NCBI GenBank assembly: GCA_019117495.1
Contig: DWZP01000031.1
Coordinates: forward strand, 62,001 to 126,000
Direction: 5' to 3'
Length of the DNA stretch: 64,000 bases
DNA from: Fusicatenibacter_A intestinipullorum
GTDB lineage: Bacteria > Bacillota > Negativicutes > Acidaminococcales > Acidaminococcaceae
The translations under genes and the position numbers were made by a program. Below are positions 24,911 through 34,007 of this stretch, piece by piece (the stretch's first letter is position 1; every line of letters begins with the position of its first letter). The notes under the pieces were generated by a model. That model was not told the origin of the DNA and made no database searches. It saw only the letters and a program-made list of their open reading frames with translations.

Positions 24911-25760
24911 CGGCGTCAGCCTCCTTTCCGTTTTGCGCCAGCACATAGCGCGCAACTTCTTCGCAGCCGGCAATCCACGCACCGTTTTGGCGCATGTAAA
25001 GCACCAGGCGTTCCAGCATGCGGATGCGGCTTGAGCGCCCAATCAGCTGCGGGTGCAGCTTAAGGCACATAATTTTGTCGCCCTCGTTTGCCAGTTCGTC
25101 AAAGGCGTCCTTCCACATGTTGTAAACATATTCTGCCGGGTAGCTGCAGGTAATGGTGTGCGCATCGGCGTACGAAAAATAAAAGAACGAAAAATCATCA
25201 AAACCGGGTTCAGTCGGCAGTTCCACAACAGGGTGCTCACCTTCGTGGATGTATGCCCAGTCGCAGTCCTTTAAGGTGCTGCTGTATAAATAACCGCGTT
25301 TTTGCATCAGCTTAACGCCGTAAGTCTGCAAGGTATCAAGCGGGGCGCGGTGGCCAATTACTTTTTTGCCGCTGATGGCTTTAAGAATGGCTTCCGCTTT
25401 TGCCATATTGGCTTCTTCTTCCGCTTCTGATATGCCGGGGCGCGCGTCGTGCGCATAGCCGTGATAGGCAAGCTCGTGCCCTGCGGCGGCAATTTGTTTT
25501 ACTTCGTCCGCGTATTTTTCGGCAACAATGCCGGGCACAAAAAACGTGGTTTTAATGTTCTGGCGCGCCAGCATGTCAAGGCAGCGCTTTAAGCCTTCGT
25601 GCGGCCCGTACTGCCCGCGCGAAATATCCGAAAAGCCGAGCGCGCTCTGCCCGGTTACGGAATAACGCAGGTATTCGGCGTCAAAATCAAAGGTCAGCAA
25701 AACGGCAATGCGCTTGCCGTGCGGCCATTTGATGCCGTCACCGTTTTTTAAGGTAATCAA
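24894..25760 (-). CDS. Polysaccharide deacetylase family protein, PuuE/allantoinase-like (copy 2)
   Basis: A paralogue of the next gene with TFDFDAE, GHELAYHGYAHD and GHRAPLDTL in the same places. No signal peptide. The frame is open from ATG 25802, but AGGAGG (about 25767-25772) points to TTG 25760, giving 288 aa starting MITLKNGDGIKW; that start is used here. First gene of the operon. Two divergent copies in tandem suggest successive steps or a heterodimer. An N-acyl or hydantoin-ring hydrolase is likely; the substrate is not proven. Confidence 0.8.
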   Translation of the reverse strand: MITLKNGDGIKWPHGKRIAVLLTFDFDAEYLRYSVTGQSALGFSDISRGQYGPHEGLKRCLDMLARQNIKTTFFVPGIVAEKYADEVKQIAAAGHELAYHGYAHDARPGISEAEEEANMAKAEAILKAISGKKVIGHRAPLDTLQTYGVKLMQKRGYLYSSTLKDCDWAYIHEGEHPVVELPTEPGFDDFSFFYFSYADAHTITCSYPAEYVYNMWKDAFDELANEGDKIMCLKLHPQLIGRSSRIRMLERLVLYMRQNGAWIAGCEEVARYVLAQNGKEADADAVAK

Positions 25761-25828
25761 TTTTATTTCCTCCTGCTTGTTACAGGTGCATTTTAAAAAC
25801 ATGCTGCTGTATTTTTATTAATAGTAAA

Positions 25829-25857
25829 ATTATATCACAAGCATTTGTAATAAACAA
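25829..25857 (-). promoter_or_regulatory. Promoter of the deacetylase/ABC/racemase operon
   Basis: On the minus strand TTGTTT (25857-25852), 17 bases, TATAAT (25834-25829), about 70 bases before the first start. It is the only good promoter seen for the six genes. Confidence 0.65.
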
Positions 25858-25901
25858 TTTAAAATATAATTGATTTAATTTTTTGATGATATTATTCAAA
25901 T

Positions 25902-25931
25902 AAAAAATCCCGCTTGTTTGCGGGATTTTTT
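25902..25931 (-). terminator. Terminator of the small membrane protein gene
   Basis: AAAAAATCCCGC (25902-25913) and GCGGGATTTTTT (25920-25931), loop TTGTTT. Symmetrical, so it can act both ways. Confidence 0.88.
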
Positions 25932-26332
25932 CATTTTGTTACTATGGAAACAACAGGAACAGTTTTTTGTGTTTCTGATTTAGTTATGTACTGATATGTT
26001 CCGATTTGTTTAAGATATTGATTTTCGTTTATATTAATTTTTTCATCATCATAATAAGAGGTGTTTTCGTCACCTATAATGAGAACCAGAAGTTCGTCAG
26101 GGTCAAAAATTTTATCTGGATGATTTGTTGTATGGGCTAAAGCTTTATTAGGTTCGATTACTTGAAATATCTCTATTTGTTTTGCAGTTATTACTTTCTC
26201 TTGTACACTATTTTCAAATAAATTCAAACCTGGTAATTCGTCAGTTGGTTTAGGGGCAAGAAATAACATTAAGATAAACATAGCTGCCATACCAGCAAGA
26301 AATATTAATATATTTTTTAACCAACCTTTCAT
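25931..26332 (-). CDS. Hypothetical membrane-anchored protein, 133 aa
   Basis: A single span near the N-terminus (ILIFLAGMAAMFILMLFL, about 8-25) is followed by an extracytoplasmic domain of about 105 residues with mixed charge. ATG 26332 is used because GGGGAGG lies 7 bases upstream; an in-frame ATG at 26350 sits before this SD. No family recognised. It is monocistronic with its own terminator. Confidence 0.6.
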   Translation of the reverse strand: MKGWLKNILIFLAGMAAMFILMLFLAPKPTDELPGLNLFENSVQEKVITAKQIEIFQVIEPNKALAHTTNHPDKIFDPDELLVLIIGDENTSYYDDEKININENQYLKQIGTYQYITKSETQKTVPVVSIVTK

Positions 26333-26446
26333 AAAAATACCTCCCCACAAGGAATGAATTTTTAAAAATCCTACTATTAAAATTATAACATATTTTAGAT
26401 TTTAATAGAATGTATTGAGAAAGTCTTTATGTTTATGAAAATTATA

Positions 26447-27799
26447 TTAGGAATGTTTCTGCTTCGCTTTTGCAAGCAAATCCTTGCTGAAGCGTTTGAT
26501 AATTACAACGGAAAGCACGGCGCAGACTATTGCCGTCAGCGGGTAGTTAAGCCATAAGCCGTCCAAACCAAGCGGGAAAAGTACAATAAGTATCAGCGCG
26601 GGCGCGGCAAATGCCGTAACAACGGAAATAACCGAAGCCTGCAAGTATTTGCCTACCGCCGTCATGTAGCTTTCGGTTGCCAGTGAAATCCAGCGCGCCA
26701 GATACGCCACTGCAAATATTGGCACGGCAGCAGCGGCAAGGGTTAAAAGCCCGCTGTCGCCATCGGATACAAAAAACTGCGTAATTTTAAGCGGAAACAG
26801 TATCATCACCGCTGCCGATATAAGCGATACGCCGGCCGCCGTTCCGTAGCAGTAGCGCTCTATCTGGCTGATGCGCCGCGAATTGCCTGCGCCCCAGTTG
26901 TAGCCAACCGCAGGCTGCAAGGCGTCGCACATGCCGTACAAAAACTCTGTAATAAAGCTGTCGGCGTACATTAAAACGCCGTATACCGAAACTGCCGTGG
27001 TGCCGCCAAAGCGCAGCAGCAAAAAGTTCATCATTATCGAAGTTAAGCGCCCGGAAACATTGTTTAAAAATATCGGGCAGCCGCATACAAAAATATTGGC
27101 AATCATTGCAAGTGAAAAACTGGGGCGGCAGAATTTAAGCTGCAAATATCCCCGCCAAAACGGGTACAGCGATACAGCCGCGCCTGCCATCATGGCAAGG
27201 CCGGAAGCAAAAGCCGCTGCCCAAATGCCCCAGCCAAAAATGGCAAGGAATAAAAATTCCAGCACAAAGCTGATAACCGCCATGCCTATATTAAGGAACA
27301 TACTGGTGCGTATTTGCCCGCAGATGCGCAGATAGCTGTCCGCGCCGAAAACGATGGTGGTAACAGGCGCCGTTAATGCATAAACGCGCAGGTAGCTTAA
27401 CGCCAGCGCGTGCAGCTCGCCCTTTGCGCCCAACAGCGTAAGCAGGTATGGCCCGCCGAAATACAGCAGCGCGCCCACGCCGATACTTGTTAAAAAGGTA
27501 AGCACGCAGGCGCAGGTAAAAATATTGTTGGCGGTGTGGCTCTTTTTTTCGCCAAGTTTAATGGCGATAGGCACGGAAGAACCGACGCCGATTAAATCGG
27601 ACAGCGAAAAATTAATGATTACAAACGGCAAAGCAAGGTTCAGCGCGGCAAACGCCGTTTCACCAAGGTAGCGGCCTATAAAAATGCCGTCTACCATGTA
27701 AAACAGCACCGAAGCCAGCATGCCAACCGCTCCCGGCCCGGCCGTTATTAAAAACAGCCTGCCCGGCGGCATATGCGTAAATAAAAATCTGGTGTTCAT
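26447..27799 (-). CDS. MATE family efflux transporter
   Basis: The 450-aa protein has twelve hydrophobic segments in two similar halves and the family pattern GPGAVGMLASVLFYMVDGIFIGRYLG (about 23-48, abbreviated GMLASVLFYMVDGIFIGRYL) seen in MepA/NorM-type exporters. MATE proteins export cationic drugs or metabolites using Na+ or H+ gradients. The gene stands alone, divergent from the DUF1638 gene. The SD is weak (GCGAG). Substrate unknown. Confidence 0.87.
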   Translation of the reverse strand: MNTRFLFTHMPPGRLFLITAGPGAVGMLASVLFYMVDGIFIGRYLGETAFAALNLALPFVIINFSLSDLIGVGSSVPIAIKLGEKKSHTANNIFTCACVLTFLTSIGVGALLYFGGPYLLTLLGAKGELHALALSYLRVYALTAPVTTIVFGADSYLRICGQIRTSMFLNIGMAVISFVLEFLFLAIFGWGIWAAAFASGLAMMAGAAVSLYPFWRGYLQLKFCRPSFSLAMIANIFVCGCPIFLNNVSGRLTSIMMNFLLLRFGGTTAVSVYGVLMYADSFITEFLYGMCDALQPAVGYNWGAGNSRRISQIERYCYGTAAGVSLISAAVMILFPLKITQFFVSDGDSGLLTLAAAAVPIFAVAYLARWISLATESYMTAVGKYLQASVISVVTAFAAPALILIVLFPLGLDGLWLNYPLTAIVCAVLSVVIIKRFSKDLLAKAKQKHS

Positions 27800-27972
27800 A
27801 AAAAGCTCGCTTAAAGTATGGTAACGGTTTAAAATTTATAAATTTACAATTTTATTATATTATTGCCAAAAGGGCGCGGTCAATCTCCGGCGCGATATTT
27901 TACAAAACTGCGTTTAACGCCGCATTGCTCTGTGCTATACTTATTACAGAAGGTTATAAAAGGAGCATCAGC

Positions 27973-28599
27973 ATGAAACAGGTAATTTTATCATGCCCAA
28001 CACTAAAAAAAGAAATACTGCATTTAATTGATGAACTGAATCTCGATACGCCGGTGTATTTTCTGCCGAAGCGCCTGCACAGCAATCCGCAGGAGCTGGC
28101 AGAATATTTGCAGAACACTATCGACAGTTTTGCCAACGTAGACCGCATTTTAATCTGCGTAAGCGGCTGCGGCGGCGGAACGGCAAAGTTAAGGGCAACT
28201 ACGGCGGAGCTTGTAATACCCAAAACGCGCGACTGCGTGGATATTTTGCTTTCCAAAACGGATATTAAAAGCATTAACCGCGCGCCCAAAGGCATTTTTA
28301 TGACGGAAAGCTGGCTTGATTTTATGCGCAGCGGCAGCCTGAACCTTGAAACGCAGATTGCCGAAAAGGGCGAGGAAGAAGGCAAGGCTTACCTTCGCAA
28401 AATGTTTAAGGGCTTTGAGCATTTTTACGTTGTGGATACCGGCACTTACAATACGCAGGCTGTTGTTGACGAACTGAAGCCGCTGGTAGATGTGCTTGAC
28501 GGCACGATTGAAGTTGTTGGCGGCGGTTACAGCATTTTGCGCAAGCTGCTTGCGGGCGATATTGACGGCGATTTCCGCGTTATTGCCAAAGAAGTGTGA
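27973..28599 (+). CDS. DUF1638 family protein
   Basis: The 208-aa protein begins KQVILSCPTLKKEI and has VSGCGGGTAKL (about 57-67) and VVGGGYSILRKLL near the end, features I associate with DUF1638. In some anaerobes the family is found with corrinoid methyltransferases, but no such genes are beside it here. ATG 27973 follows AAAAGGAGC; the upstream in-frame start lacks an SD. Cytosolic, function unknown. Confidence 0.72.
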   Translation: MKQVILSCPTLKKEILHLIDELNLDTPVYFLPKRLHSNPQELAEYLQNTIDSFANVDRILICVSGCGGGTAKLRATTAELVIPKTRDCVDILLSKTDIKSINRAPKGIFMTESWLDFMRSGSLNLETQIAEKGEEEGKAYLRKMFKGFEHFYVVDTGTYNTQAVVDELKPLVDVLDGTIEVVGGGYSILRKLLAGDIDGDFRVIAKEV

Positions 28600-28635
28600 A
28601 CAGCCTGTAAACCCTTGCAAAAGCGGGCATTTTGT

Positions 28636-28664
28636 TTGCTTTTTTACACTTAATATTGTAAAAT
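28636..28664 (+). promoter_or_regulatory. guaA promoter
   Basis: TTGCTT (28636-28641), 17 bases, TAAAAT (28659-28664), 50 bases upstream of the guaA start. No purine riboswitch structure is evident in the short leader. Confidence 0.55.
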
Positions 28665-28713
28665 TAAAAGATAAAGAAAAACGTAAAAAACTTTACAGGA
28701 GGATGAAGCCGTT

Positions 28714-30267
28714 ATGAAAACCGACAACCAGGAAATGATTTTAGTAATTGACTTCGGCGGCCAGTACAACCAGCTTATCGCCCGCCGCGTAAGGGAAAGC
28801 GGCGTTTACTGCGAAATTGTGTCTTACAGGCAGAGCCTTGAAAAAATTAAAGCTAAAAACCCGAAGGGCATTATTTTTACCGGCGGCCCCAACAGCGCTT
28901 ATTTAGAGGATTCGCCCACGATTGATGCGGAAATTTACAGCTGGGGCGTGCCTGTTTTAGGCATCTGCTACGGCAGCCAGCTGATGATGCACATGCTGGG
29001 CGGGCATGTTTGCAAAGCGCCGGAACGCGAATACGGCAAAACACTGGTTGACTTTGATACGGAAAGCCTTCTTTTTAAAGATATACCGGCCAAAAACGTG
29101 TGCTGGATGAGCCACAACGACTACATTGAAACGGCAGCGCCCGGCTTTAAAATTACCGCGCACACCCCCAACTGCCCGGTAGCGGCGGCAGAGGACGTAA
29201 GCCGCGGGCTGTACTGCGTGCAGTTCCACCCAGAAGTGCTGCACACCGACAACGGCACCAAAATGCTGAGCAACTTTGTATATAATGTATGCGGCTGTGC
29301 CGGAACATGGAAAATGGACAGCTTTGTTGAAGAAACCGTTAAAGAACTGAAAGAACGCATCGGCAGCGGCAAAGTGCTGTGCGCATTAAGCGGCGGCGTA
29401 GACAGCAGCGTCTGCGCGGCAATGCTGGCCAAAGCCATCGGCAAACAGCTTACCTGCGTATTTGTAGACCACGGCCTGCTGCGCAAAAACGAACGTGAAG
29501 AAGTATGCTCCGTATTCGGCGAAGGCGGCCTGTTTGATATTAACTTTGTATGCGTAGACGCACGCGAACGTTTTTACAGCAAACTGGCAGGCGTAACCGC
29601 GCCGGAAGCCAAACGCAAAATTATCGGCGAAGAATTTATCCGCGTGTTTGAAGAAGAAGCCAAAAAAATCGGCGCAGTCGATTATCTGGCACAGGGCACA
29701 ATTTACCCGGACGTTGTTGAAAGCGGCCTCGGCGGCGAATCGGCAACTATTAAGAGCCACCACAATGTAGGCGGCCTGCCCGATTTTGTAGACTTTAAAG
29801 AAATTGTTGAGCCTCTGCGCGATTTGTTTAAGGACGAAGTACGCCAGTCCGGCAGAGAACTTGGCCTTCCGGAATATCTGGTAACCCGCCAGCCGTTCCC
29901 GGGACCGGGGCTTGCCATCCGTATTATCGGCGAAGTAACGGCAGAAAAAGTTGCCATTGTGCAGGATGCCGATTACATTTACCGCGAAGAAGTGGACAAA
30001 CTGCCGTTGGCAGAGCGCCCCAGCCAGTATTTTGCGGCGCTGACCAACATGCGCAGCGTAGGCGTTATGGGCGATGAACGTACTTACGATTACGCCATTG
30101 CCCTGCGTGCCGTAACCACCACTGACTTTATGACGGCGGAAGTTACCATGCTGCCCCCTGCAACAATTACCACCGCAGCCAACAGAATAGTAAACGAAGT
30201 AAAACATATCAACCGCGTGCTGTTTGACTACACAACCAAACCGCCCGCAACGATAGAGTTTGAGTGA
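28714..30267 (+). CDS. guaA: GMP synthase (glutamine-hydrolysing)
   Basis: The 517-aa enzyme has an N-terminal class I glutamine amidotransferase domain with GICYGSQ (catalytic Cys85) and QFHPEV (His of the triad), the ATP pyrophosphatase P-loop SGGVDSS (226-232), and a C-terminal dimer domain ending PPATIEFE. It converts XMP to GMP. Strong SD AGGAGG. The 3' end of guaA is a known landing site for tyrosine-recombinase islands, and the DNA beyond this copy does look like one. Confidence 0.97.
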   Translation: MKTDNQEMILVIDFGGQYNQLIARRVRESGVYCEIVSYRQSLEKIKAKNPKGIIFTGGPNSAYLEDSPTIDAEIYSWGVPVLGICYGSQLMMHMLGGHVCKAPEREYGKTLVDFDTESLLFKDIPAKNVCWMSHNDYIETAAPGFKITAHTPNCPVAAAEDVSRGLYCVQFHPEVLHTDNGTKMLSNFVYNVCGCAGTWKMDSFVEETVKELKERIGSGKVLCALSGGVDSSVCAAMLAKAIGKQLTCVFVDHGLLRKNEREEVCSVFGEGGLFDINFVCVDARERFYSKLAGVTAPEAKRKIIGEEFIRVFEEEAKKIGAVDYLAQGTIYPDVVESGLGGESATIKSHHNVGGLPDFVDFKEIVEPLRDLFKDEVRQSGRELGLPEYLVTRQPFPGPGLAIRIIGEVTAEKVAIVQDADYIYREEVDKLPLAERPSQYFAALTNMRSVGVMGDERTYDYAIALRAVTTTDFMTAEVTMLPPATITTAANRIVNEVKHINRVLFDYTTKPPATIEFE

Positions 30268-30330
30268 GTTGGGAGGGCTGGAAAAGCCCATAATTACAGA
30301 GGGGATTCTAAAAGCTTGATGTCCTCTATG

Positions 30331-30347
30331 GCAACGATTTGACAACA
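30331..30347 (+). repeat. Left copy of 17-bp imperfect direct repeat (candidate att arm)
   Basis: GCAACGATTTGACAACA here, GCAACACTATGACAACA at 41680-41696. It lies 64 bases after the guaA stop codon. Such TGACAACA-type strings are often seen at tyrosine-recombinase attachment regions. Confidence 0.45.
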
Positions 30348-30366
30348 TTTTTTCATTATCTATAAA
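30339..30366 (+). promoter_or_regulatory. Isolated promoter-like sequence
   Basis: TTGACA (30339-30344), 16 bases, TATAAA (30361-30366). It points right, directly into the hairpin at 30368-30405, with no gene behind it, so it may be fortuitous or part of the attachment region. Confidence 0.35.
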
Positions 30367-30367
30367 A

Positions 30368-30409
30368 AGAGAGCTAACTGATGTTGATTAGACAGTTAGC
30401 TCTTTTTTT
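30368..30409. terminator. Bidirectional terminator after guaA
   Basis: AGAGCTAACTG and CAGTTAGCTCT form an 11-bp stem around GATTAGA-type loop bases, followed by TTTTTTT on the plus strand and CTTTTT on the minus strand. It can stop guaA transcripts and minus-strand RNA from the right. Confidence 0.8.
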
Positions 30410-30644
30410 AGCATTTTCCAAATATTTTGCTAATTACTATACAGATAATCATTAAAATAATAGTATAGGTAGGTTGCATAATGTATCTTTGTAAAAGTTT
30501 AAGACTACATTGAACATAGACAACGTAAATTTCATTCCACTTCAAATTTACTTTTAATGTGTTGTTAATTGTTATATTAAAAATGTTGGCAAACACATCT
30601 ACTTTCTTAAGTGTGAATATATAAATCTTAATGTATTCATTCAT
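30408..30644 (-). CDS. Possible small membrane protein, 78 aa
   Basis: The frame begins MNEYIKIYIFTLKKV and ends with a hydrophobic segment YTIILMIICIVISKIFGKC. An internal ATG would give a 23-aa peptide of just that segment, similar in style to small membrane toxins but with no SD. A GAGG lies 12 bases before ATG 30644, too far for a good site. It abuts the terminator. No family recognised; could be chance coding in AT-rich DNA. Confidence 0.3.
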   Translation of the reverse strand: MNEYIKIYIFTLKKVDVFANIFNITINNTLKVNLKWNEIYVVYVQCSLKLLQRYIMQPTYTIILMIICIVISKIFGKC

Positions 30645-30776
30645 GTTTCTTAAATACCTCGGCTTCTTGTTATCTATTTAAGTAATATTTTGATTGATAA
30701 AGCCTGATGATTAGACATGAAGTTGAGCTTTTCACTAAAATGTTATAAAATAAATTCAAACATTTCTTGTATTAGA

Positions 30777-31063
30777 ATGACTAAAGTGAATGCTTTTTAT
30801 GATTGCATATTCGATATGATAATTGATAAAAAGCACAGCTAAAAGAAAAAGCTGGGTTTAGTGTCAATATTATTACTCGGCTAAAGCATAACGAGTGCAT
30901 TTCCTTCAAAAGTATTGAGAAAATTTGCCGCGTTATGGAGTGCGGTGTGGTCGATATTCTGAAATTTATTCCGCAAGAAAAAAGCAAGAACTTTGGCAAA
31001 GTAGTTTATCATTATAAAGGTGACTTCCGGGACATAAGACATTCGTATACTGAAAAACTGTGA
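30777..31063 (+). pseudogene. Frameshifted XRE family (Cro/CI HTH) regulator remnant
   Basis: The first frame reads MTKVNAF...DMIIDKKHS then TAA. A second frame continues LKEKAGFSVNIITRLKHNE...SIEKICRVMECGVVDILKFIP to TGA 31061. Joined they make the usual small HTH_26-type protein (IDKKxxxLKEKAGFS...ICRVMxCxxxDIL...P). Four bases appear lost at about 30839. Such regulators are common on conjugative and R-M islands. Confidence 0.7.
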
Positions 31064-31305
31064 AAGATTGGATAGGAGTGTGGCTGCGAGGCCGACAGTA
31101 AACAGAATGGTTTGTATAATCCATACGATGGATGGACCTCTTTTTTATCAGAATCTAATTGCAATTGGCGGTAAATAAATAGAGAAACTATTAGACATAT
31201 ATGTATCTCGTGAGGCCTACAATGAAAAGTATATTTCGGTCTATCAGAATGTAAAAAAGTTCGATTGCCATAAGTGCTGGAATGGTTTAGTAATTTGTAC
31301 ATGAG
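31064..31305. other. Decayed coding DNA with no intact gene
   Basis: Short stretches look protein-like in the plus frames (for example GLYNPYDGWTSFLSESN near 31108-31160 and KYISVYQNVKKFDCHKCWNG near 31219-31280) but are broken by stops. They may be remains of one or two island genes. No RNA or repeat is seen. Confidence 0.4.
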
Positions 31306-31515
31306 GTGAGTGAAGATACTTATGACTTGTTTGCGACACCGTCTGACTATACCAAAAATGTGCAGAAATACTTGGATATCATTCTTATTATTTGCGATAT
31401 TGATAGTACGGAACTTGTGGATTTGGAATGGAAATATTATGACCAACTTAGTGCCAAGTACCGTAAAATGATCCCGCTAAAAATGATGCACATTCTCGTT
31501 TCAGTAGATGAGTAA
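31306..31515 (+). CDS. Possible 69-aa protein or C-terminal remnant
   Basis: The frame from GTG 31306 reads SEDTYDLFATPSDYTKNVQKYLDIILIICDID, then ends LKMMHILVSVDE. The composition is protein-like and acidic. GAGGTG overlaps the start, giving no proper SD spacing. Because it follows decayed coding DNA, it may be the last part of a broken gene. It ends 44 bases before hsdM. No family recognised. Confidence 0.35.
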   Translation: MSEDTYDLFATPSDYTKNVQKYLDIILIICDIDSTELVDLEWKYYDQLSAKYRKMIPLKMMHILVSVDE

Positions 31516-31559
31516 ATGGGAATCTGATAGGAAATTAAAAGGAGAATGGAGAGAGACCA

Positions 31560-34007
31560 ATGGCAATCAAGAAGAGCGAAATTTACAGTCAGATATGGGC
31601 TGCGTGTGATAAACTGCGGGGTGGGGTGGAGCCAGCTCGTTATAAGGATTACATTCTGACACTGCTGTTCGTGAAGTATGTGACCGACCGCTTTAAGAGC
31701 AGCGATAATTGGGACATCGAAGTACCAGAAGGCGGCTGCTTTGACGATATTGTGTCCTTGAAATATAAGAAAAATATTGGCGAAGGCATCAATGTAATCA
31801 TTGGCAAGATGGCAGAAGCCAACGACTTGAAGGGCATCATCGACATTGCTGACTTCAACAGTGAGGAACTGGGCACCGATAAGGAGGCGGTAGATAAGCT
31901 CTCTGGTCTCGTGGAAATATTTCAGAAGCCAGAGCTGGACTTCACAAACAACCGTGCGGGCGGCGATGATATTCTTGGCGATGCCTATGAATTCCTCATG
32001 CGAAAATTTGCTCAGGATTCTGGTAAAAGCAAAGGTCAGTTCTATACACCGGGCGAAGTTTCCCGCATTATGGCAAAAGTAATTGGCATTGACAAGGCTA
32101 CTGATCCAAGCATGACGGTTTACGATCCGGCATGCGGTTCCGGTTCGTTGCTGATCCGCGCAGCGGATGAAGCCCCTTGCGAGATCTCCATATATGGCCA
32201 GGAAAAGGATAACTCCACCGCCGGTCTTGCCCGCATGAACCTGGTCCTGCACAACAAGGGAGCTGGCGTCATTGTTGGCAACAAAAGCACCTTGGCGCTG
32301 CCTCAGTTTAAAGATGAGAACAATCCTGCGTTGCTGAAAACCTTCAACTATATCGTGGTCAATCCGCCATTCTCGGACAAATCCTGGATGGACGGCATCA
32401 CCATTCCTGATCCTTACGGACGGTACAGTGAAACGGTATTAGGTGTGCCGCCAGAGAAAAACGGTGACTACGCCTGGCTGCTGCATGTTCTGAAATCATT
32501 GAAATCCAATGGCAAGGCGGCAATCATTCTGCCTCATGGCGTCCTGTTCCGTGGCAATGCCGAGGCTGAGATCCGCAAAAAGATTATTGACCGTGGTTAT
32601 ATCAAGGGGATTATCGGTTTGCCTGCCAACCTCTTCTATGGCACAGGAATTCCTGCCTGTATCTTGGTGGTTGACAAAGAGGATGCCGCTGAGCGCACCG
32701 GTATTTTTATGATTGACGCCAGCAAAGGCTATGTAAAAGACGGTAATAAAAACCGTCTGCGGGAACAGGACATTCATAAAATCGTGACTACATTCTTAGC
32801 AATGGATGAATCGGAGCCCAAGTATGCCCGGTTTGTTCCGAACGATGAGATCAAAGTTACAAACGAATACAATTTGAATATTCCACGCTATATTGACAGC
32901 AGTGAGCCGGAAGATTTGCAGGACATTAATGCCCACCTGAACGGCGGTGTTCCAGAAACCGATGTAGATAACTTGGCAGAATATTGGATGGTGTATCCTT
33001 CGCTAAAGGAAAGTTTGTTCCAGCCGCTGCGTTCCAGGTATTTACACCCAGCAGTAAAGAAAGATAATGTTGTCTCTACCATTACCGCCAGTCCGGAGTT
33101 TCTTCGGCATGCAGACCAAGTGGATACGGCTTTCTCCACCTGGAAAGATTTTGTGACACCAGTTCTGATGCATCTGGACAACACCGTCCAGCCGAAGAAA
33201 CTGATTGAGCAAATTTCTGAACAGATCTTGTCCGACTTTGAACAGGTTCCGCTGATGGACAAATACGATGTCTACGAATCATTGATGGAGTATTGGGCGG
33301 AGACCATGCAGGACGATGTGTATGCGGTCTGCTATGATGGCTATGAGGCTGGGCGAGAAATTGCCTATGAATATGTGACCAAGAAGAAAAAAGAAAACGG
33401 CCAGACTATAGAGGTCAAGACCGATAAGATCAAGGGCTTTGAGGGTAAGCTGCTCCCCAAGGCTTTGATTGCTGTACACTTTTTTGAGGAGGATGTCAAG
33501 GCACTGGATACCCTTCGGGGCCAACTGGATGAGGTATCCGCCAAGCTGGAAGAACTGGCCGAAGAAAATGGCGGTGAGGACGGGCTGTTTGCTCAGCTGG
33601 ATGATCTGAAGAAGGCCACTATCAGCGCCCGGATCAAGGCAATCAAGAAAGACCCCGCCGCCAAGGAAGAATTGGCTGCATTAAAGGGGTATATGTCTCT
33701 GTTGGATGCCGAAAGCAATTACAAAAAGGCAATTAAGCAGGCCGAGGCAGACCTGGACACCAAACTGGAGAAAAAATACCCCCAGCTGACGCTGGAGGAG
33801 ATTCGCCATCTGCTGCTGGAGGAAAAGTGGTTTGCCGCTATTTACAGTGGAATTGATGCCATTCACGAGGCGGTGTCTCATAACCTTTCTGCGCGTGTGA
33901 CCCAGCTGGTGGAGCGGTATGAGTATACCCTGAAGGAATGTGAGGATGAAGTAGACCGTTGCGAGGCTAAGGTCAAATCTCATCTGGAAAGGATGGGGTT
34001 TATATGA
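31560..34007 (+). CDS. hsdM: Type I restriction-modification system, DNA methyltransferase subunit HsdM
   Basis: N-terminal HsdM helical domain, then the N6-adenine methyltransferase with DPACGSGSLLI (motif I, about 189-199) and NPPF (motif IV, 268-271). It methylates adenine in a bipartite site set by HsdS. At 815 aa it is longer than the usual 500-550: residues about 560-815 add a charged coiled-coil extension (LDTLRGQLDEVSAKLEEL, ELAALKGYMSLLDAE), as seen in one HsdM subgroup. Its stop overlaps hsdS in ATGA. Codons are richer in G/C at the third position than in nearby island genes. Confidence 0.93.
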   Translation: MAIKKSEIYSQIWAACDKLRGGVEPARYKDYILTLLFVKYVTDRFKSSDNWDIEVPEGGCFDDIVSLKYKKNIGEGINVIIGKMAEANDLKGIIDIADFNSEELGTDKEAVDKLSGLVEIFQKPELDFTNNRAGGDDILGDAYEFLMRKFAQDSGKSKGQFYTPGEVSRIMAKVIGIDKATDPSMTVYDPACGSGSLLIRAADEAPCEISIYGQEKDNSTAGLARMNLVLHNKGAGVIVGNKSTLALPQFKDENNPALLKTFNYIVVNPPFSDKSWMDGITIPDPYGRYSETVLGVPPEKNGDYAWLLHVLKSLKSNGKAAIILPHGVLFRGNAEAEIRKKIIDRGYIKGIIGLPANLFYGTGIPACILVVDKEDAAERTGIFMIDASKGYVKDGNKNRLREQDIHKIVTTFLAMDESEPKYARFVPNDEIKVTNEYNLNIPRYIDSSEPEDLQDINAHLNGGVPETDVDNLAEYWMVYPSLKESLFQPLRSRYLHPAVKKDNVVSTITASPEFLRHADQVDTAFSTWKDFVTPVLMHLDNTVQPKKLIEQISEQILSDFEQVPLMDKYDVYESLMEYWAETMQDDVYAVCYDGYEAGREIAYEYVTKKKKENGQTIEVKTDKIKGFEGKLLPKALIAVHFFEEDVKALDTLRGQLDEVSAKLEELAEENGGEDGLFAQLDDLKKATISARIKAIKKDPAAKEELAALKGYMSLLDAESNYKKAIKQAEADLDTKLEKKYPQLTLEEIRHLLLEEKWFAAIYSGIDAIHEAVSHNLSARVTQLVERYEYTLKECEDEVDRCEAKVKSHLERMGFI

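Noticed and set aside
28600..28713. Purine riboswitch before guaA
   Set aside because: The leader is short and lacks the conserved three-way junction; only a promoter and SD are visible.
29386..30348. 320-aa minus-strand frame opposite guaA
   Set aside because: Shadow of guaA; the coding strand has all catalytic motifs.
30339..30410. Third type I toxin-antitoxin locus (23-aa hydrophobic peptide MQPTYTIILMIICIVISKIF...)
   Set aside because: No SD before the internal ATG, and the opposing promoter would start inside the hairpin. It lacks the layout of the two convincing loci.
31012..32252. Minus-strand frames of 144 and 271 aa across the island start and hsdM
   Set aside because: No SD or family; the 271-aa frame is opposite the hsdM N-terminus.
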